Made by a program: the position numbers and the translations under genes. Of a stretch of 64,000 nucleotides of DNA, positions 9,151-17,308 are shown one piece after another. The DNA comes from Adhaeribacter aerolatus (GTDB taxonomy: Bacteria > Bacteroidota > Bacteroidia > Cytophagales > Hymenobacteraceae). The notes below the pieces were generated by a model. The model had not been told where the DNA came from, did no database searches, and saw only the letters and a program-made list of their open reading frames with translations. Location: NCBI RefSeq assembly GCF_007991635.1, contig NZ_BJYS01000001.1, forward strand, positions 62,001-126,000, given 5' to 3'. Numbering within the stretch: position 1 is the stretch's first letter; each line of letters opens with the position of its first letter.

Positions 9151-9477
9151 TTCGTATCTATTTTAGAAATTAATAGTAATCGTCAAAATTAAATTCTTTT
9201 TCCGAATATTCGTAAGAATACCGGGTAAAACAAGGTATGGATTAATAAGTTAGATAAGTTTAGAACTATTATACGCCGCAAACTTATCTTTTAAATATAG
9301 CCTTATGTATAAACGCTAAGGAATAAAAATGAATTCCACATCTCCGGCAAAGATTATACCTTAAATATTTATTACCGGTTCCGGCGGTTTTTCTGCCAAA
9401 TATTCCTGTAAAAGAAAGCCGGGTACAAGTAAATATCATTTACCTGTACCCGGCTTTTTGGGTTGCTTTACGCTTTA
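9151..9477. other. Intergenic region upstream of secA
   Basis: These 327 bases carry no plausible gene. They hold two TAnnTTTG-like elements on the minus strand (9184-9191 and 9279-9286), each without a well-placed TTTG partner. There is also a 10-bp inverted repeat (AGATAAGTTT at 9252-9261 with its complement at 9280-9289), and the terminator at 9415-9457. Either element could start secA transcription; neither is convincing alone. Confidence 0.5.
9415..9457 (-). terminator. Strong hairpin terminator after the GH1-RmlD fusion gene
   Basis: A 13-bp perfect stem (9415-9427 with 9445-9457, core GCCGGGTACA) continues, after one mismatch, into six more pairs and a 3-base loop. On the minus strand it is followed by TTTCTTTT. 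It ends the sugar-cluster operon and also lies upstream of secA. Confidence 0.85.
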
Positions 9478-11739
9478 TTAATCGGTTCCGGTATTACTAG
9501 TCCTGAAATTATTAATGTTGCTTTCGGCTTCTTTTAGTTTTTCTGCATGAATATTTTCCTGCTGCATTTGCATCATAATTTCCTGCACACACCGGTACAA
9601 GGCATCTTCTACGGTAGGCATTAAATCGGCTTTAATACTGGTTAAAGCGGTATTTAATGGCCGGTAAGCCGGTAAACGCATTTCGGCTATGTCTATTTCC
9701 TGCAGGTTAATATTATCCAGCTTGGCAATAGCAGCAACCTGCCGGGCCAATTCTGCCCAGGTATAAATACCTTTATTGGCCAGGTGCCAGATTCCCTGCG
9801 CATCATCAATCAGCAAATCCAGCGCAACATTTACCAGGTCGGGCACATAGGTTGGCGTTATAGCAACATCTTTCGCGGCTGTAAATACATTACCTGACAC
9901 AAAGGCATGTAACGCCTGGTAAATAAAATTATGCTTATCCCAAATACCAAAAAAAGCACTTGTCCTTACCACTAATGCCGTAGGCAATATTTGTAAAACT
10001 TCCTGTTCGGCTAAAAACTTGCTGCTACCATATACATTGCGGGGCGCCGGGGTATCTTCTTCGGTGTAGGCTTCGGTTTTGGTACCGTCAAATACCAGAT
10101 CCGACGAAAAAGTAAGCAACTTAATATCATGCTCCTTACATTTCTCTGCCAGAATGGCCGGGCCATCCGTATTCTCGCTATAACACCGGTAAGAATCCTG
10201 TTCGGCCTCATCTACCCTTACGTAACCAGCGGTATTAATAATGGCCCACGGTTTATATGCGGCAATTACCCTTTCTACCGACTGCACATCTGTAATATCT
10301 AACTCCTGACGACTCAGTAGCTGGTAGGCTAAACCCCGGTCTTTGCAAATGCGGGCAAAGGCCTGCCCCAAAGTACCTGTTTGGCCGGTAATTAAAATTG
10401 GCGCTACATTTTTATGATGATTAACCAACTGGTGCTTGGGCCGACTGATGTAGGCTTTTTTATGCTTATACACGTACCGTTCTTCCCGGTCCCACCAACC
10501 TTTACTACCTAGAACCGGGTGGTAATATTTACCCGATTGGGCCAGGTTCCGGAGCATGGTTACCATAGCCGTAGCTCTGGGCTCGGTGCTTCTTAAGTCA
10601 AAAACGCCGCTCTCGTAATGGTTGCGTTTTTGTATTAGTAAACTGTCCCAATCATAAGAACCTAAAAGCGCCCAGGCAGTAACTGCTTGGATATTTACAC
10701 CTTCGTTTTTAAGAGCCGTGGCAGCATCCCAGATTTCTTTAAACCAGCGCATTTGTTCTTCGCGGGTGCAGCAAATATGAGCTTCGGTAACACTTATGGG
10801 CAGCTTATACCTTTCCCATGTTTCTTGCAACAAACCTTTAATGCCTACGCGGTCTACACCCAATACCCGTACCGTTTCAACATCGGCAAAGCGGTGCTTG
10901 CCGTTAGAGCCGTGGGTATGCAGCGGGTAGGCAATCAGGTGTTCATCCAGGTAGCGTTCGCTGGTAATATAATGGTTAATGCCCATTATATCGGGTGGCA
11001 TGGGGTCATTCACAAACGAGAGCAATTCGGCTTCCGTCAGGCCTGATTCTGTCAAATATTGCCACATGTAATGGTCTGGTGTGACTTTACCGCATAGCAT
11101 ATCAAAGGAAAGCCAACGACGGGCATTATCGAAATAGGCTTGGTAAGCTAACAGCGGGGTACTTTGGGTATAACCCAAATCTTCGGTTTGCACCAGTTTA
11201 GCCGCCGGATTTACTTTTCGGATAGCTTTCATGGCCAGGCGGGTGCCTAGCAACTGGTTGTAAAGTGCCCGGACAAATTGGTTATCGCTTTTACCGTGCG
11301 GATACCAAAAGCCATACAGCCCGCTGAAACGAGCCGTTGTAACCGGCTCGTTTACGGGGGTGTAATATTCTAACCATGGGTACCGCTCAGCTACTCTACC
11401 GGCAAAAAAGGCTAAACCTTCGGCAAAATTCGCATCTACCAGGCTGGTATAAGCCGGTCCGCTGCCATGATGCACCAAGCCGGCAATTGGTTCTATATTT
11501 AGTTCCTTTAAACGAGATAAACGCTTATCTGTCCAACGCCAATCCAGGTTATCTAAACTCTCAGGAGCAATGTGCTCCCAAAGAATTGGATACCGAAGTT
11601 TTTTTATGCCAAGCCCCGCAAATAAATCCAGGTCGGAAATACGACTTAAATGGCCATTACGGCTAATTTGGTCGAAATATTGGTTTCCTACCCTATTATG
11701 ACTGCATTCAATCCCGCCCCAAAGACTAATGTGCTCCAT
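9478..11739 (-). CDS. Fusion of GH1-type glycosidase and RmlD-type sugar-nucleotide reductase
   Basis: This 753-residue protein joins two recognisable enzymes. Residues about 1-405 are a family-1 glycosidase-like barrel, with Glu131 in PVNEP at the acid/base site and Glu319 in SVTEAH where the nucleophile stands. Residues about 447-720 are an NAD(P)-binding short-chain reductase of the dTDP-4-dehydrorhamnose reductase type, with GQTGTLG (452-458) and the Tyr570/Lys574 pair (YGSSK). An approximately 50-residue tail is rich in Gln and Glu. The start overlaps glf by 14 bases. A role in remodelling or making a surface polysaccharide is inferred from the neighbours. Whether the barrel hydrolyses anything is unknown, since the usual ENG motif is altered to EAH. 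Confidence 0.85.
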   Translation of the reverse strand: MEHISLWGGIECSHNRVGNQYFDQISRNGHLSRISDLDLFAGLGIKKLRYPILWEHIAPESLDNLDWRWTDKRLSRLKELNIEPIAGLVHHGSGPAYTSLVDANFAEGLAFFAGRVAERYPWLEYYTPVNEPVTTARFSGLYGFWYPHGKSDNQFVRALYNQLLGTRLAMKAIRKVNPAAKLVQTEDLGYTQSTPLLAYQAYFDNARRWLSFDMLCGKVTPDHYMWQYLTESGLTEAELLSFVNDPMPPDIMGINHYITSERYLDEHLIAYPLHTHGSNGKHRFADVETVRVLGVDRVGIKGLLQETWERYKLPISVTEAHICCTREEQMRWFKEIWDAATALKNEGVNIQAVTAWALLGSYDWDSLLIQKRNHYESGVFDLRSTEPRATAMVTMLRNLAQSGKYYHPVLGSKGWWDREERYVYKHKKAYISRPKHQLVNHHKNVAPILITGQTGTLGQAFARICKDRGLAYQLLSRQELDITDVQSVERVIAAYKPWAIINTAGYVRVDEAEQDSYRCYSENTDGPAILAEKCKEHDIKLLTFSSDLVFDGTKTEAYTEEDTPAPRNVYGSSKFLAEQEVLQILPTALVVRTSAFFGIWDKHNFIYQALHAFVSGNVFTAAKDVAITPTYVPDLVNVALDLLIDDAQGIWHLANKGIYTWAELARQVAAIAKLDNINLQEIDIAEMRLPAYRPLNTALTSIKADLMPTVEDALYRCVQEIMMQMQQENIHAEKLKEAESNINNFRTSNTGTD

Positions 11740-12919
11740 TCGAACTGAGTTTGATGGAAGATCCGTTTAGCGACGACTTGCCTTTAATGACAATCTTTTC
11801 GATTTCGGCAATTGTCTTGTCTTCTTCTACCTTTTCAGTTATTTTTTTGTAAAGGGTTAAAGCTTGGGCCACTACTTGGTCCATGTTATAATATTTGTAA
11901 GTAGCCAAACGGCCTACAAAATGCACACCGGGCGTTTGGTCGGCCAGCTTTTTGTATTTATTATAAAGTTCAGCATTTTCTGGCCGTGGCACCGGATAAT
12001 ACGGATCGCCGTCGGCTTGCGGATATTCGTATACCACGCTAGTTTTCGGATGTTTCTGACCGGTCAGGTACTTAAACTCCGTAATGCGGGTGTAAGGCTG
12101 CTCGTTCGGATAATTTACCACGGCGGTTGGCAGGAAGGTTTCGGTGTTCAGGGTTTCGTGCTTAAACTCCAGCGACCGGTAAGGCAGCTTGCCGAATTTA
12201 TAATCAAAATATTCATCTACCGGACCCGTAAAGATCATTTCTTTATAAGGGATTATATCCATAATCTCTTTATAATCGGTATTAAGCATTATTTTAATAT
12301 TCGGGTGCGACAGCATGTTTTCGAACATCTTCGTAAACCCGTGCAACGGCATAGCTTGGTAAGAATCGGTAAAATAGCGGCCATCACGGTTGGTACGGGT
12401 TGGAACACGCGAAGTAACCGATTTATCTAACTCCGATGGGTCCATGCCCCACTGCTTGCGGGTATAGTTCCGGAAGAATTTTTCGTACAGTTCGCGGCCT
12501 ACTTTACTTACTACTACGTCTTCCGATGTTTTAATTACCGGTACCGATTCGGCTACCGATTCAAACCAATCTTCTAATTCAAAAGACGTTAAATTTAAGC
12601 CATACAGTTTATTAATGGTATCGAGGTTAATTGGGATAGGAACCAACTGGCCATCTACACTGGCGAGTACCCGGTGTTCGTAAGACCGCCACTCGGTAAA
12701 TTGGCTCAGGTAATCGAAGACATCTTTAGAATTGGTATGAAAAATATGCGGACCATATTTGTGAACAAGAATGCCTTCTTCGTTAAAATGATCATAGGCG
12801 TTACCCGCAATATGCGAACGTTTGTCTATGATAAGCACTTTTTTATTTGATCTGGTGGCAAGACGCTCTGCCAACACGCTACCGGCAAAACCAGCTCCGA
12901 CGATTAGATAGTCAAACAT
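11726..12919 (-). CDS. glf: UDP-galactopyranose mutase
   Basis: Glf is an FAD enzyme that converts UDP-galactopyranose into UDP-galactofuranose, the donor for galactofuranose in surface glycans. The N-terminus has the FAD-binding GAGFAGS loop. Family features follow: HKYGPHIFHTN, RKQWG and the C-terminal VGRLATYKYYNMDQ segment. At 397 residues it is slightly longer than the roughly 370-390 typical; the added residues are a low-complexity tail after about residue 375. It lies between a glycosyltransferase gene upstream (78-base gap) and the GH1-RmlD fusion downstream (overlapping). This grouping points to a surface polysaccharide containing galactofuranose, which is inference. Confidence 0.96.
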   Translation of the reverse strand: MFDYLIVGAGFAGSVLAERLATRSNKKVLIIDKRSHIAGNAYDHFNEEGILVHKYGPHIFHTNSKDVFDYLSQFTEWRSYEHRVLASVDGQLVPIPINLDTINKLYGLNLTSFELEDWFESVAESVPVIKTSEDVVVSKVGRELYEKFFRNYTRKQWGMDPSELDKSVTSRVPTRTNRDGRYFTDSYQAMPLHGFTKMFENMLSHPNIKIMLNTDYKEIMDIIPYKEMIFTGPVDEYFDYKFGKLPYRSLEFKHETLNTETFLPTAVVNYPNEQPYTRITEFKYLTGQKHPKTSVVYEYPQADGDPYYPVPRPENAELYNKYKKLADQTPGVHFVGRLATYKYYNMDQVVAQALTLYKKITEKVEEDKTIAEIEKIVIKGKSSLNGSSIKLSSNGAH

Positions 12920-12977
12920 ATTTATTAATAATTATAAAGTTAATTTTTTAATTTATTTCTAAGGTTTGTGCCAAAAC

Positions 12978-12997
12978 AGCCTGTATCCGGCTAGGCT
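12978..12997 (-). terminator. Weak hairpin between the glycosyltransferase gene and glf
   Basis: AGCCT (12978-12982) can pair with AGGCT (12993-12997) just after the glycosyltransferase stop, followed by GTTTT on the minus strand. It is too weak to be sure; if real it would only attenuate transcription into glf. Confidence 0.25.
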
Positions 12998-14242
12998 TTA
13001 CTTTTTGTTAACCGCAATCTGCATAAGGCCTACCATATTTTGCCAGGTTATATCCCAGGAAATACCCGACAAAAATTCGTCTGTTTTGGCTTTCCACGCG
13101 GTATCTTCACGTTGCGCCAGGGCTTTTTCAATGGCGGCCACAAAATCTTCGGGGGTATCGGCAATATGCACCAGCTCCAGCTCGCCATAAGGCCTAATTA
13201 CATCGGTTATAGAAGTTGACACAACCGGTTTGCCCGCTGCCAGATATTCAGGCGTTTTGGTAGGGCTTATATACTTAGTAGATTCGTTCCGGGCAAAGGG
13301 CAGTAAAGCCACATCCCAGCCACCTAAATACACCGGCAATTCCTTATAATTTTTACCACCCAGGTAATGAATATTTTCGGCCCTTGGCAAATCGGCCGGG
13401 TCTATTTTCACAACCGGGCCAATAATTACAAAATGCCAGTCCGGGCGCAAAGCAGCCATGCTGCGTAATAACTCAATATCAAAACGCTCATCAACTACCC
13501 CGTAAAAACCAAATCGCGGGTGCGGAATATTGGCCTGATCTGCCGGTTCAATTAAAGCTTCACGGCCCTGGGCGAAATGTGCTTTATCAATGCTGCTCGG
13601 AAACGCGTAAACTTCCGGGTGCTGGTTTTTCTTCGATTCGTAAATGCTTTGGCCACCGGTAAATACCAGGTCGGCCTTCTTAAACATTTCGGCTTCCAGT
13701 TCACGCAACCGTGGCGGTGCCCCTTTAAAAGCCGATAACTCATCCATACAATCAAATACAGTAAGTTCTGGCTGCAGATGACGGGTAATTTCTAACGCCA
13801 TAGGCGTGTAGTACCAGAAGATAAACCGGTTCAGGTTACGCTCGGCTAAAAACTGGTCTATTAACTTAATCTGGTGCGCATCTGATTCCTGCGGAGTTAA
13901 TCCATTAGGCAGGTGCGCCACTACAATATTTATGTTGCCGCCTTCGCGGGTAGTTACATCTAAGCGGGGCTCCGCTCCATCGTAGAACAGCGGTTCTTCA
14001 AAATAATACAGGTTAGAATGCTGCGCGAAACGCGTTAATAAATGCTGCGGGCGCTGAAAAACAAAGTCCCAGCGTAAATGCGACATGCAAATAATATCGG
14101 GCATGTCGGCCAAAAAATTACTTATATTGTTAGCCGTAGTTTTCAGGCTCGCTTCTTTCTTTAAGGTTAAAGACTCTTTCATCAATAAATCAGTTGTTAA
14201 ATCAGCTTTTTGAGCTGCATCGTTGTAGTCAGTTTTTAGCAT
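12998..14242 (-). CDS. Glycosyltransferase, GT-B fold (group 1 type)
   Basis: The 414-residue protein has a two-domain GT-B layout. Its N-terminal half contains CMSHLRWDFVFQRPQHLL and a central FWYYTPMALEI segment. Its C-terminal half holds the donor-site segment SPTKTPEYLAAGKPVVST, typical of group 1 transferases, where the glutamate binds the nucleotide sugar. Closest in style are transferases annotated in Bacteroidota next to glf. Donor and acceptor are unknown; UDP-galactofuranose is possible given the neighbour. No membrane segment is evident. The first 40 residues are poorly conserved, so a later start is possible. Confidence 0.88.
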   Translation of the reverse strand: MLKTDYNDAAQKADLTTDLLMKESLTLKKEASLKTTANNISNFLADMPDIICMSHLRWDFVFQRPQHLLTRFAQHSNLYYFEEPLFYDGAEPRLDVTTREGGNINIVVAHLPNGLTPQESDAHQIKLIDQFLAERNLNRFIFWYYTPMALEITRHLQPELTVFDCMDELSAFKGAPPRLRELEAEMFKKADLVFTGGQSIYESKKNQHPEVYAFPSSIDKAHFAQGREALIEPADQANIPHPRFGFYGVVDERFDIELLRSMAALRPDWHFVIIGPVVKIDPADLPRAENIHYLGGKNYKELPVYLGGWDVALLPFARNESTKYISPTKTPEYLAAGKPVVSTSITDVIRPYGELELVHIADTPEDFVAAIEKALAQREDTAWKAKTDEFLSGISWDITWQNMVGLMQIAVNKK

Positions 14243-14734
14243 AGTATTATCATAGTTATTAAAACCTTAAATTAAATTCTAGAATTTTTAAGGGTAAAAA
14301 TGTAACAAAAACCAGTTAGGCAGGATCGGTTTTGCTTACAGTAAGGATTGTACGGAAAATCCTGAAAAAGGCTGTTAAAAAACTAAAAAAATGCTTGCTT
14401 TTTATAGTAATATCAGTATAAAACGTATTTAATGCGTACGTACTTATTCCAAATCCGCTTAGCGTTTATTGCTAAAGGGCGCAGCCAACGCTAAATTTTA
14501 AATAATAAAATAAAGCGTAGCCAGAATTAGACTGAATATTAAGAAGGATAATAAGAAGAAGGAAAGTAGTATTATTAGTACACTACTAATGAGGAGAGTA
14601 TTGTAAAATTAGCTTTAATTTTTGAACGCATTAAAGTAATTACAAATTTAGTACAATGTGCTCTAAACATTACTCTTTTAAAAATACAAATATTGCTGTA
14701 ATGGTAGATAGCACCAATAATCTATAACAACATT
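14243..14734. other. 492-base intergenic region without a gene
   Basis: No coding frame or known RNA was recognised. It contains an 8-bp inverted repeat (TTAGCGTT at 14459-14466 with AACGCTAA at 14487-14494) and a 7-bp one (ATTAGTA at 14574-14580 with TACTAAT at 14584-14590). No promoter of the TAnnTTTG kind was found for the glycosyltransferase gene. Part of it (AAACGCTAAG on the minus strand) resembles the secA upstream region near 9312. Confidence 0.4.
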
Positions 14735-15253
14735 TCAGGCTAATATTTTCTGCAACTCCATTACATCTTCCCAACCAGACGGCATCTTCATCCATTGCTT
14801 CCGTAAACCAATAGTGGTAAAGCCGGCTTGCTGGAATAATCTTAAACTAGCTTGGTTAGAAGCCGTAATTGTACAATAAACCTGGTGAAGCATCAGAAAA
14901 TTTTGGCAATAACTTAAAAGCAGGTCCAAGGCATGCGAGGCAAACCTTTGTTGTCGAAAATTTTCTGCTATAATAATACCCACGCCGGCTCGCTGGTGTA
15001 AGGGCTCAAAATCGTACAGATCGACTAAGCCTACCGGCTGATGCGCCGGTGAGCAAATCATTAGCCGTAATTGTTTGGCGGTATAAATATCAGCAGTGGC
15101 TTGCTCCAGATATAACCGCAGCACTTCTTTGGAATAGGGTGTTATGGTGTTACTGACGCGCCAAACCGCGGTATTATTTTCCAGTTGGTATAAAAATTCC
15201 AGATCCGAACTTTCTAATGCCCGTAGGTATAACAAATCAGATTTCAGGAACAC
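14735..15253 (-). CDS. GNAT-family N-acetyltransferase (RimJ/RimL-like)
   Basis: The 172-residue product matches the small GNAT acetyltransferases. It starts LRALESSDLEFLYQLENN and has the acetyl-CoA region VGIIIAENFRQQRFASHALDLLLSYCQ (about residues 90-117), then the ITASNQASLRLFQQAGF segment near the C-terminus. Relatives acetylate N-terminal amines of ribosomal proteins, amino acids or drugs; the substrate cannot be told from sequence. It is flanked on its start side by AT-rich TTAGT word repeats and seems to be a single gene. Confidence 0.85.
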   Translation of the reverse strand: MFLKSDLLYLRALESSDLEFLYQLENNTAVWRVSNTITPYSKEVLRLYLEQATADIYTAKQLRLMICSPAHQPVGLVDLYDFEPLHQRAGVGIIIAENFRQQRFASHALDLLLSYCQNFLMLHQVYCTITASNQASLRLFQQAGFTTIGLRKQWMKMPSGWEDVMELQKILA

Positions 15254-15257
15254 GGTT

Positions 15258-15292
15258 TAGTTATTAGTGAGCAGTTATTAGTTGTTAGTTAT
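15258..15292 (+). repeat. TTAGTTATTAGT word repeats, left array
   Basis: Words such as TTAGTTATTAGT, CAGTTATTAG and TTGTTAGTTAT follow one another between the GNAT start and dapF. A similar array in the opposite orientation lies at 15384-15424, so the two could fold together. Comparable words occur at 56969-57028. Confidence 0.5.
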
Positions 15293-15383
15293 AAAATTTC
15301 TGATAAGGATTCTGAAAGGTTAAATTTCTGCTGATTTTTAATTTATCGAAAGTCTTTGGTAATTTTGAAATAAAGCGCTGTAG

Positions 15384-15424
15384 ACTAATAACAAACCTCT
15401 AATTACTAACACCTAAACACTAAT
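15384..15424 (-). repeat. TTAGT word repeats, right array, covering the dapF stop codon
   Basis: On the minus strand this reads as repeated TTAGTGTTTAGG, TTAGTAATTAG and TTATTAGTC words. The dapF stop codon (15413-15415, TAG) is inside one of the words. Confidence 0.5.
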
Positions 15425-16192
15425 TTTCCCTTCGAACACCAGCACAGCCGGGCCAATCAGATAAATATCCGTAACCATTTCACCGTTGCGGTTAAAAGCT
15501 ACTTCCAGGTTACCACCCAGGGTTTTAATTTTTACCGGATTGGTGCGACCTTTAAAAGAAGCAGCAATAGCCGTAGCCGTTACACCGGTACCGCACGAGA
15601 AAGTCTCATCTTCTACGCCGCGCTCGTAGGTACGCACAAACATGGGCTCATCCAGCTGCCCTAATTCGGCAAAGTTTACGTTGGTTCCTTCGGCTTTAAA
15701 ACGGTCGTTATAGCGAATACTGCGGCCCTTCTGGAAAACTTCGTACTGGTTTAAATCTTCTACAAATTCTACGTAGTGCGGCGAACCGGTATTTAAAAAG
15801 TAGAAATTATCGGCACATTCAATGGCTTGTACATCGTTCATTTTCAGCGAAACAGTACCATCAGATGAAATACTGGCATAATGATCGCCGTCGGCGGCCA
15901 GGAAATAAGCCTTATCGGTTATTACACCCAGTTGTTTGGCAAATTGCACGGTACACCGACCGCCGTTGCCGCACATTGAGCCTAGTCGCCCGTCGGCATT
16001 AAAGTAAACCATTTCGAAATCATATCCGGCCCGGTTCTGCAATAAGATTAAACCATCGGCCCCAATGCCCATGCGGCGTTCGCATAAACTGGCTACCAAG
16101 GCTTGGTTTTTTATATCAAAAAATGCCTGCCGGTTATCAATCATCACAAAATCATTGCCGGTACCCTGGTATTTATAAAAGGTAATTTCCAT
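15413..16192 (-). CDS. dapF: Diaminopimelate epimerase
   Basis: DapF interconverts LL- and meso-diaminopimelate, giving the lysine precursor and peptidoglycan cross-linking residue. The two catalytic cysteines are Cys74 in MCGNGGR and Cys200 in FSCGTGVTA. The 259-residue length is normal. Translation starts at the ATG at 16190-16192; a TATCTTTG box at 16297-16304 may be its promoter. The last codons run into an AT-rich word repeat, so the extreme C-terminus could differ from relatives. No other lysine-pathway gene is adjacent. Confidence 0.97.
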   Translation of the reverse strand: MEITFYKYQGTGNDFVMIDNRQAFFDIKNQALVASLCERRMGIGADGLILLQNRAGYDFEMVYFNADGRLGSMCGNGGRCTVQFAKQLGVITDKAYFLAADGDHYASISSDGTVSLKMNDVQAIECADNFYFLNTGSPHYVEFVEDLNQYEVFQKGRSIRYNDRFKAEGTNVNFAELGQLDEPMFVRTYERGVEDETFSCGTGVTATAIAASFKGRTNPVKIKTLGGNLEVAFNRNGEMVTDIYLIGPAVLVFEGKISV

Positions 16193-16266
16193 CTTACTTC
16201 AATTTTCCGTATTAATATTATTGCGGCGACGCTGGTGTAAGGCTAAAGCTACCGGTGTTTTATTTT

Positions 16267-16274
16267 TATATTTG
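16267..16274 (+). promoter_or_regulatory. Candidate -7 element for the RlmI-like methyltransferase gene
   Basis: TATATTTG fits the Bacteroidota TAnnTTTG -7 box on the plus strand, about 130 bases before the ATG. No clear TTTG -33 box stands at the right distance, so this is a weak call. Confidence 0.4.
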
Positions 16275-16296
16275 CCCCGCTGCACCTAATTATCTG

Positions 16297-16304
16297 CAAA
16301 GATA
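16297..16304 (-). promoter_or_regulatory. Candidate -7 element for dapF
   Basis: The minus strand reads TATCTTTG, an exact TAnnTTTG match, about 105 bases before the dapF start. A TTTG lies upstream but only 15 bases away, shorter than the 19-21 expected. Confidence 0.45.
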
Positions 16305-16405
16305 AAAATATTCGGGCAGCAAATTCAGTTTTTGCGTAAGCGGGCGTTAAAGCCAGGGTCTTAGCGAACTACTTGTAATAAAAATTTAATCAAAACAAAG
16401 GCTAC

Positions 16406-17305
16406 ATGTATACCTTTTTAACGGTACAAGATTGGGCAGATTATGAATTACTCGACACCGGCAACTTTGAAAAACTGGAGCGCTTTGGGAAATATATTTT
16501 AGCACGTCCCGAGCCCCAGGCTATTTGGGACAAAAGTTTAGCCCAATCGGAATGGGACCGTTCGGCGCAGGCCGTTTTTAAAAAAGAAAAAGGCAGCACC
16601 GAAAAGGGCCTGTGGCTGCTGAAGAAAGGGATGCCGGAGCAATGGTTTATTCAGTACCAATACGGACAAATGGATTTGCGTTTCCGCTTAGGTTTATCGT
16701 CGTTTAAGCACGTGGGCATTTTTCCGGAACAGGCCCCTAACTGGAGATTTATTTACGAACAGGCCCGGCAACTTAAAACGTCGCAGCCCAAAATATTAAA
16801 TATGTTTGCCTATACCGGCGGCGCTTCGCTGGCAGCCCGGGCTGCCGGTGCCGATGTAACTCACCTGGATGCTGTTAAAGCCGTAAACTACTGGGCCCGC
16901 GAAAACATGGAAGCCAGCAACCTGACCGATATTCGGTGGATAGTAGAAGATGCCATGAAATTTGCCCGCCGGGAAGTAAAGCGCGGCAATAAATATCAGG
17001 GCTTAATATTAGACCCACCGGCTTACGGACGCGGTCCTAACGGCGAAAAATGGCAGCTCGAGGACGAATTGAACGAGCTTTTTAAACTCTGCGGCCAGTT
17101 ACTCGACCCAACCGATAACCTGTGCCTGATAAATTTATACTCGCTGGGGTTTTCGGCTTTAATTCTGGAGAACCTGGTTAAACAAAACTTTCAGCTTGCC
17201 GGGTCGGGGTTTCAGGAGCTTGGCGAATTGTATTTGCAGGACCATAATGCCCGTAAATTACCTTTAGGTACTTTTTACCGGTTTAGCACTGGTAGTAAAA
17301 CATAA
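16406..17305 (+). CDS. RlmI-like class I SAM-dependent RNA methyltransferase
   Basis: The 299-residue protein has the Rossmann-type methyltransferase fold with the SAM motif LNMFAYTGGASL (about 131-142), the acidic LDAV (154-157), and LDPPAYGRGPNG (202-213), the motif IV of RlmI/RlmK-type 23S rRNA cytosine-5 methyltransferases. It lacks the N-terminal PUA domain of Escherichia coli RlmI and has a short unrelated N-terminal part, so the exact RNA target is uncertain. Only 3 bases separate it from the Ppx/GppA gene, so the two are co-transcribed. Confidence 0.85.
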   Translation: MYTFLTVQDWADYELLDTGNFEKLERFGKYILARPEPQAIWDKSLAQSEWDRSAQAVFKKEKGSTEKGLWLLKKGMPEQWFIQYQYGQMDLRFRLGLSSFKHVGIFPEQAPNWRFIYEQARQLKTSQPKILNMFAYTGGASLAARAAGADVTHLDAVKAVNYWARENMEASNLTDIRWIVEDAMKFARREVKRGNKYQGLILDPPAYGRGPNGEKWQLEDELNELFKLCGQLLDPTDNLCLINLYSLGFSALILENLVKQNFQLAGSGFQELGELYLQDHNARKLPLGTFYRFSTGSKT

Positions 17306-17308
17306 AAT

